A DNA stretch of 13,032 nt from an uncultured Alistipes sp. (lineage in GTDB: Bacteria > Bacteroidota > Bacteroidia > Bacteroidales > Rikenellaceae), in the NCBI GenBank assembly GCA_949840605.1, contig CATKXN010000076.1, positions 1 through 13,032 on the forward strand, in the 5' to 3' direction. Positions within the stretch are counted from its first letter, which is position 1. Every line of letters begins with the position of its first letter. Below are positions 6,114 to 10,465 of the stretch, one piece after another. A model generated the notes under the pieces. That model made no database searches. It was not told the DNA's origin and saw only the letters and a list, made by a program, of their open reading frames with translations. The position numbers and the translations under genes are program-made.

Positions 6114-6938
6114 ATGAAAAAGATAATTCTTATATTCACCGTGATGCTTGCGGTATTCAATCATACGACACTTATGGCACAGGAAAAAATCAGACAGACC
6201 GCCGGGCGCACCCTGCTCGGCGAGTTCGCTCCGAAATTCGCGGAGCTGAACGACGATATTCTTTTCGGCAAGGCCGTCTGGAATGATTCGACGCTTTCGC
6301 TGCACGACCGCAGTATGATTACCATTTCGATTCTGCTCGGCAAGGGGCTGATCGACTCTTCGTTCCGTTCGCATCTCGAAATGGGCAAACGGCACGGCAT
6401 CACCCGCCGGGAGATTGCCGCACTGCTGACACAGGCTGCCTTTTATGCCGGCTGGCCCAATGCGTGGGCGGGGTTCCGCGTAGCGAAGGAGGTCTGGGCG
6501 GACGACGATGCGGCGACTGAAAAAGAACGCTTTCAGCAGGAGATGATTTTCCCCATCGGCGAACCGAACACGGCCTACGCCCAGTATTTCATCGGCAACA
6601 GTTACCTCGCACGGATTTCGACCGGGCAGATTCCGTTCTCGAACGTGACTTTCGAGCCCCGCTGCCGTAACAACTGGCATATCCATAAAGCCACGAAAGG
6701 CGGCGGACAGATGCTCGTAGGCGTTGCCGGTCGCGGCTGGTATCAGGAGGAGGGCAAGCCCGCGCAGGAGATTCTGCCCGGCACGGTTATCCACATTCCG
6801 GCAAACGTGAAGCACTGGCACGGTGCGGCGGCCGACAGTTGGTTCGCACACCTCGCTTTCGAGATTCCCGGCGAGAACGCCTCGAACGAGTGGCTCGGAC
6901 CCGTCACGGACGAGGAATACGACAAACTGCAGAAATAA
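6114..6938 (+). CDS. Exported carboxymuconolactone decarboxylase-like / cupin fusion protein
   Basis: A 274-residue two-domain protein with a Sec-type signal peptide (hydrophobic run IILIFTVMLAVF, cleavage likely near MAQ, about residue 22). Residues about 40-130 are a carboxymuconolactone decarboxylase-like helical domain (LSLHDRSMITISILLGKG, SHLEMGKRHGITRREIAALLTQAAFYAGWPNAW). It lacks the Cys-x-x-Cys/His redox motif of AhpD, so peroxidase-type chemistry is unlikely. Residues about 170-260 are a small cupin with likely metal ligands H189 and H191 (NNWHIHKA), Q199, and H234 in NVKHWHGA (H236 nearby). Similar CMD/cupin fusions are often found next to aldo/keto reductases and flavodoxins in other genomes. 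It probably acts on a ring, lactone or keto compound in the periplasm; the reaction is unknown. Neighbours are 3 bases before and 12 bases after it. Confidence 0.87.
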   Translation: MKKIILIFTVMLAVFNHTTLMAQEKIRQTAGRTLLGEFAPKFAELNDDILFGKAVWNDSTLSLHDRSMITISILLGKGLIDSSFRSHLEMGKRHGITRREIAALLTQAAFYAGWPNAWAGFRVAKEVWADDDAATEKERFQQEMIFPIGEPNTAYAQYFIGNSYLARISTGQIPFSNVTFEPRCRNNWHIHKATKGGGQMLVGVAGRGWYQEEGKPAQEILPGTVIHIPANVKHWHGAAADSWFAHLAFEIPGENASNEWLGPVTDEEYDKLQK

Positions 6939-6950
6939 ACCGGATTTCCC

Positions 6951-7523
6951 ATGTATAAATGCTTATTGGTATTGTTGTCGGTCGTCGGTATGACGACCGC
7001 AACTTTCGCACAACAAAAACAGGATATGAACAGCAATCTATCGAATCATAAAATTCTCGTCGCCTATTTTTCCGCGACCGGAACGACGGCCCGTGCAGCC
7101 GAAAATGTGGCGGCTGCTACGGGCGGGGAACTCTATGCCATTATCCCCACACAACCCTATACCGATGCCGACCTCGACTGGAACGACAAGCAGTCGCGCA
7201 GTTCGGTGGAGATGAATGACCCGAAATCGCGACCAGCTTTGGGCGGCAAACGGTTGGACGTATCGGCTTATGACGTCGTTTTCATCGGTTATCCGATCTG
7301 GTGGGACCTCGCCCCGCGCGTCATAAATACATTCATCGAAAACCATGATTTGAAAGGCAAGACGGTCGTTCCGTTCGCCACGTCGGGCAGCAGTTCGATT
7401 GCCAACAGCGCGGCCACGTTGAGACGCACCTATCCGGCGTTGGACTGGAAAGAGGGCCGTTTGCTCAATCGGGCCGACGAAAAAACCGTCCGCACATGGA
7501 TTGAGCAATCTGTTTTCCTCTAA
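6951..7523 (+). CDS. Exported flavodoxin (flavodoxin_4 type)
   Basis: A 190-residue FMN-binding electron carrier or reductase. Residues 1-20 form a signal peptide ending in TFA before QQ. The flavodoxin fold starts at HKILVAYFSATGTTARAAENVA, with the FMN phosphate loop at 41-48, and has the characteristic VVFIGYPIWWDLAPRVINTFIE (109-130) and PFATSGSSSI (141-150) segments that contact the flavin. It is a paralogue of the N-terminal domain of the fusion protein at 3482. An internal ATG at 7026 (residue 26), just before the domain, could yield a cytoplasmic form without the signal. It is the last gene of the operon; no convincing hairpin terminator follows before the next promoter. An exported flavodoxin is unusual because FMN must reach it in the envelope; cofactor and partner are unknown. 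Confidence 0.9.
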   Translation: MYKCLLVLLSVVGMTTATFAQQKQDMNSNLSNHKILVAYFSATGTTARAAENVAAATGGELYAIIPTQPYTDADLDWNDKQSRSSVEMNDPKSRPALGGKRLDVSAYDVVFIGYPIWWDLAPRVINTFIENHDLKGKTVVPFATSGSSSIANSAATLRRTYPALDWKEGRLLNRADEKTVRTWIEQSVFL

Positions 7524-7557
7524 ATGGCTTGTTCACAACCTTCTTGTACCGATCTGC

Positions 7558-7587
7558 TTTAATTCTCGTTTTTTATCCGTATCTTTG
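7558..7587 (+). promoter_or_regulatory. Candidate promoter of the popT-aroE unit
   Basis: TATCTTTG at 7580-7587 is a perfect Bacteroidetes -7 box. TTTA at 7558-7561, 18 bases upstream, is a weak candidate for the -33 TTTG. Transcription would start near 7593, giving a leader of about 20 bases before the ATG at 7613. This marks the start of a transcription unit separate from the upstream operon. Confidence 0.5.
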
Positions 7588-7612
7588 GCACATCAAAAAC
7601 GCAGACAGATTT

Positions 7613-8554
7613 ATGAAATTCTCCCGGTACATCATACTTGCGCTCAAAGGGTGCGCCATGGGTATGGCCGATGTCGTCCCCGGCGTCTCGGGCGGCACGA
7701 TCGCTTTTATTTCAGGCATTTACGAAGAACTGCTCGACTCGATCCGCCGTGTCGACGCCACGGCGTTCAGGCTGCTGTTACGATTCCGCCTCGCCGAGTT
7801 CTGGCGCCATATCAACGGATGCTTCCTGCTGCCCGTGCTGCTGGGCATCGCCGTCGCGATCTTCTCGCTGGCCCGGCTGATGACCTACCTGCTCGTGAAC
7901 CACCCCATCGCCATCTGGTCGTTCTTCTTCGGACTGATCGTAGCCTCCGCACTGCTCGTCGCCCGGCAGATCGGACGCTGGGACTGGCGGACCGTGCTGG
8001 CTTTCGCCGTCGGGGCCGCCGCAGCATGGTGGATCACCGTCGCAACGCCCGCCGAAACACCCAACGACTGGTGGTTCGTGATGCTGTCGGGCGCTGTGGC
8101 CATCTGCGCCATGATCCTCCCCGGCATCTCGGGAGCTTTCATCCTGCTGCTGCTGGGCAAGTACCAATACATCATGCACGCCGTCGGGGTGTTCGATATC
8201 CCCGTCATCGCGGTCTTCGTCGTCGGGGCTGCGGCAGGCATCATCTCGTTCTCGCACCTGCTGTCGTGGCTGCTCAAACACTGGCACGACGTGACGGTGG
8301 CCGTGCTGATGGGCTTCATGGTCGGGTCGCTCAACAAGGTGTGGCCGTGGAAGGAGACCGTGGAGACCTATCTCGACAGCCACGGCGTCGCACAACCGCT
8401 CGTGCAGAACAACATCGCTCCCGGGACTTTCGAACAGCTCACGGGACTGCCCTCGCAGCTCGTGCAGGCCATTCTGCTCGGCATCGTGGGATTTCTGGCC
8501 ATTTACGGCATCGAGCTCATCGCCCGCATCGTCGTCAAAAAACAGGAGGAATAG
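7613..8554 (+). CDS. popT: DUF368 polyprenyl-phosphate transporter (PopT family)
   Basis: A 313-residue integral membrane protein of the DUF368 family, whose members (PopT) flip undecaprenyl phosphate back across the inner membrane so that it can be reused in cell-wall and surface-glycan synthesis. The family hallmark occurs twice as related half-motifs: MADVVPGVSGGT (18-29) and CAMILPGISGAF (165-176), fitting an internal repeat. Hydrophobic segments are evident around 70-90, 98-118, 127-145, 155-183, 193-222, 228-240 and 283-308. The frame is open upstream as far as 7529, but that extension does not resemble the family, starts with TTG, and overlaps the -7 box, so the ATG at 7613 is chosen. 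aroE begins 3 bases after the stop. The family is certain; transport is known for a few members and inferred here. Confidence 0.92.
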   Translation: MKFSRYIILALKGCAMGMADVVPGVSGGTIAFISGIYEELLDSIRRVDATAFRLLLRFRLAEFWRHINGCFLLPVLLGIAVAIFSLARLMTYLLVNHPIAIWSFFFGLIVASALLVARQIGRWDWRTVLAFAVGAAAAWWITVATPAETPNDWWFVMLSGAVAICAMILPGISGAFILLLLGKYQYIMHAVGVFDIPVIAVFVVGAAAGIISFSHLLSWLLKHWHDVTVAVLMGFMVGSLNKVWPWKETVETYLDSHGVAQPLVQNNIAPGTFEQLTGLPSQLVQAILLGIVGFLAIYGIELIARIVVKKQEE

Positions 8555-8557
8555 ACC

Positions 8558-9295
8558 ATGCGGCGTTTCGGATTGATCGGCCGGCCGTTGGGCCATTCGG
8601 CCTCGGCGGCCTATTTCACGGAGAAATTCAGGTCGGAGGGAATAACCGACTGTGAGTATTCGCTTTACGAACTGCCGTCGATCGAGGCTCTGCCTGCCCT
8701 GCTGGAGCGTATGCCTGAGCTTTGCGGACTGAACGTCACGATTCCCTACAAACGCGAGGTGATGGCCTTTCTGGATGCGGTGTCGCCCGAGGCGCAGGCC
8801 ATCGGGGCCGTCAACTGCATCCGCCGCGCAGCGGACGGAAGCCTCACGGGGTATAATACCGACATCATCGGCCTGCGGGCCGCGCTGGATGAACTGCTGG
8901 GTGGCGCACAACCCGCGGCGGCGCTGATTCTCGGCACAGGAGGCGCTTCGCAGGCCGTGCAATACGCCCTCGCCGAACGCGACATTCCCTTTGCGCTGGT
9001 TTCACGCGACGCATCGAAAGGCAACTACACCTATGACGATCTGCCGTGCGAGGTCGTGGAGGAGAGCCGGCTGATCGTCAATGCCTCGCCCGTCGGGACC
9101 TTTCCCCGCGTTGACGACGCTCCGCGCATCCCCTACGGTTACGTCACGCCGGAACATTATTTGCTGGACCTGGTTTATAATCCGCCCCTGACGCAGTTTC
9201 TCGCCTACGGGCAGCAGCGCGGGGCGCATGTGCTGAACGGTCGGACGATGTTCGTCGGGCAGGCCGAAGGGGCATGGCGAATCTGGAACGAATGA
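8558..9295 (+). CDS. aroE: Shikimate dehydrogenase
   Basis: A 245-residue NADP-dependent enzyme that reduces 3-dehydroshikimate to shikimate in aromatic amino acid synthesis. Family motifs are in order: shikimate-binding GRPLGHSASA (8-17), catalytic Lys in LNVTIPYK (K65), GYNTDIIG with the second catalytic residue D102, the nucleotide-binding loop LGTGGASQA (125-133), VNASPVGTFP (174-183) and the C-terminal NGRTMFVGQA (227-236). At 245 residues it is at the short end of the family (usually about 260-280), as is common in Bacteroidetes. It is separated by 3 bases from popT and overlaps the next gene in ATGA, so the three genes form one unit, although their functions are not obviously linked. 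Cytoplasmic. Confidence 0.95.
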   Translation: MRRFGLIGRPLGHSASAAYFTEKFRSEGITDCEYSLYELPSIEALPALLERMPELCGLNVTIPYKREVMAFLDAVSPEAQAIGAVNCIRRAADGSLTGYNTDIIGLRAALDELLGGAQPAAALILGTGGASQAVQYALAERDIPFALVSRDASKGNYTYDDLPCEVVEESRLIVNASPVGTFPRVDDAPRIPYGYVTPEHYLLDLVYNPPLTQFLAYGQQRGAHVLNGRTMFVGQAEGAWRIWNE

Positions 9296-10035
9296 TGAAA
9301 ATGAAATTGTTGCTTATCACCTTGTTTGCGGCTCTCTGGACCGGGGCTTCCGCCCAGCAGGAGCTGACGCCGCCCAAATTCAACGGCGCGGACGTAGAGT
9401 ATTTCATGCGCCGCCTCGTGGGCGAATTCGAAAAGGTAGCCGCGGATCGGCAAATTCCCGCCGCGGAGATCTCGCCGCGCGTAGCGGTAGCGTTCAAAGT
9501 GGACAGCGCGGGCGGCGTCAGCGAATGGCGGTTCCGCGACAACGCCTCCGAGGGGCGTGACCGCACGGACCTCCCGGCAGCTAGCGAAGCGACCCGCGAG
9601 GCGCTGACCGAGGCGTTCTCGCACCTCAAGGGCTGGATGCCTGCGGTGGATGCCGCGGGCCGCAAGGTCGATTATACGCTGCGGCTGACGCTGCGCCTGC
9701 CGGTCGAGAAGATCGTCCGCAAGCAGGACCCCGATCCCCTGCTCTTTCTGGGCGAGGACCCGAATACCAATTTCTTCGAGTGGGTGCGCACGCGCGTGCG
9801 TTACGACGACCGGTTCAAGCATGTCGGCGGCGTGGTTCACGTCCGCTTCTACGTCGAGCCCGACGGCCGGATCACCATCGGCGATGTCGTCGAATCGCCC
9901 GACGAGCGTCTTACGAAGGAGGTGATCCGCGTGATCCGCAACAGCCGGGGCAAATGGACGCCCCGCAAGGTCCGCGGCGTGCCCCAACGCACGGCCTACC
10001 AGTTCCGCTGCAACTACATCCCCGAAAGCCACTGA
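9292..10035 (+). CDS. Exported protein with two TonB C-terminal-like domains
   Basis: A 247-residue protein with a Sec-type signal (KLLLITLFAALWTGASA, cleavage near residue 21) and two repeats that resemble the TonB C-terminal domain. The second (about 158-243) is the clearer: GGVVHVRFYVEPDGRITIGDVVES, then EVIRVIRNSRGKWTPRKVRGVP. The first (about 30-137: PRVAVAFKVDSAGGVSEWRF, then EALTEAFSHLKGWMPAVDAAG) is diverged. There is no uncleaved membrane anchor and no proline-rich spacer, so it is not a standard energy-transducing TonB; it may bind envelope proteins or peptides. The start at 9292 is chosen because it overlaps the aroE stop in ATGA; in-frame alternatives are 9274, 9295 and 9301. A strong terminator begins at the stop codon. 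Function unknown. Confidence 0.8.
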   Translation: MMKMKLLLITLFAALWTGASAQQELTPPKFNGADVEYFMRRLVGEFEKVAADRQIPAAEISPRVAVAFKVDSAGGVSEWRFRDNASEGRDRTDLPAASEATREALTEAFSHLKGWMPAVDAAGRKVDYTLRLTLRLPVEKIVRKQDPDPLLFLGEDPNTNFFEWVRTRVRYDDRFKHVGGVVHVRFYVEPDGRITIGDVVESPDERLTKEVIRVIRNSRGKWTPRKVRGVPQRTAYQFRCNYIPESH

Positions 10036-10055
10036 CCGGCTTAAAAGCCGGTTTT
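10035..10055 (+). terminator. Rho-independent terminator after the popT-aroE unit
   Basis: ACCGGCTT (10035-10042) pairs with AAGCCGGT (10045-10052), followed by TTT at 10053-10055 after the T at 10052. The stem begins at the last base of the stop codon of the TonB_C-like gene. Confidence 0.8.
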
Positions 10056-10092
10056 AGGGGCGGCCGACGGTCCCGGAGACAATCGAATATAA

Positions 10093-10121
10093 AAAGGCTT
10101 CACGCTTGCGGTGAAGCCTTT
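10093..10121 (-). terminator. Hairpin terminator of the DUF2007 gene, possibly bidirectional
   Basis: A perfect 11-bp stem joins 10093-10103 (AAAGGCTTCAC) with 10111-10121 (GTGAAGCCTTT) across a 7-base loop. On the minus strand the stem is followed by a T run (TTTTT within GCCTTTTTATATT), 10 bases after the DUF2007 stop codon. On the plus strand the tail is TTTCTTC, so it may also back up the terminator at 10035. Confidence 0.8.
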
Positions 10122-10131
10122 CTTCATTCCC

Positions 10132-10341
10132 TTACCTGTGGCGCAGCATCGTGCGGGCCTTTTCGAAGTCTTCCTCGCGGACGACGACCTGGGCGGGCAT
10201 GGTGCCGATCGGATAGATGGCCGACATGTATTCGTTGCGGATCGTCGACCAGATGCCGGCGCTGTCGAGCATCGACTTGGCGATTTCGGCCTCTGTGATG
10301 GTGTTGTACTCCGCCAGTACAACCAACGTGTCGTCTTGCAT
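10132..10341 (-). CDS. Small DUF2007 protein
   Basis: A 69-residue cytoplasmic protein matching the DUF2007 family (annotated as putative signal-transducing protein; ferredoxin-like fold). The visible pattern is LVVLAEYNTITEAEIAKSMLDSAGI (6-30), in which a strand is followed by a helix over which substitutions are paired with position, then an acidic-to-basic turn and AQVVVREEDFEKARTMLRHR at the end. The biochemical role of the family is not known. The gene is flanked by its own hairpin terminator and by a well-spaced minus-strand promoter, and is transcribed divergently from dnaE. The start is the only ATG that gives the family's normal length. Confidence 0.85.
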   Translation of the reverse strand: MQDDTLVVLAEYNTITEAEIAKSMLDSAGIWSTIRNEYMSAIYPIGTMPAQVVVREEDFEKARTMLRHR

Positions 10342-10366
10342 AATTTCCCGGTTTTGGTTGGATAGT

Positions 10367-10397
10367 TAAAGTTAAGCATTTTGTTGATAAAATGCAA
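10367..10397 (-). promoter_or_regulatory. Promoter of the DUF2007 gene with a palindrome in the spacer
   Basis: On the minus strand, TTG (10395-10397) is followed after 20 bases by TAACTTTA (10367-10374), one mismatch from TAnnTTTG, at ideal spacing. The start would be near 10361, about 20 bases before the ATG. The spacer holds a perfect inverted repeat, GCATTTT (10376-10382) with AAAATGC (10389-10395), a possible operator. Confidence 0.5.
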
Positions 10398-10430
10398 GAG
10401 CCCTGCCATAGAAATTACCGGAAAAATGGC

Positions 10431-10438
10431 TACCTTTG
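10431..10438 (+). promoter_or_regulatory. Candidate -7 box of dnaE
   Basis: TACCTTTG matches TAnnTTTG exactly. Transcription would begin near 10444, leaving a leader of about 22 bases before the ATG at 10466. No clear -33 TTTG is present at 19-21 bases upstream. Confidence 0.5.
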
Positions 10439-10465
10439 TTTTGCCATATTAACAGTGACGCAACT

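Noticed and set aside
7524..7560. Terminator after the last gene of the oxidoreductase operon
   Set aside because: No stable hairpin with a T tract is visible; read-through into popT or factor-dependent termination cannot be excluded.
7529..7612. N-terminal extension of the DUF368 gene from a TTG
   Set aside because: The extension overlaps a perfect -7 box, does not resemble the family, and the ATG at 7613 gives the usual N-terminus.
7501..8655. Plus-strand frame of 384 codons in another frame across popT
   Set aside because: Arg/His-rich translation with no family resemblance, overlapping the clear membrane protein in the correct frame.
7778..8962. Long minus-strand frame of 394 codons across popT and aroE
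   Set aside because: It spans two unrelated real genes and is very rich in His, Asp, Gln and Arg, as expected of an antisense shadow.
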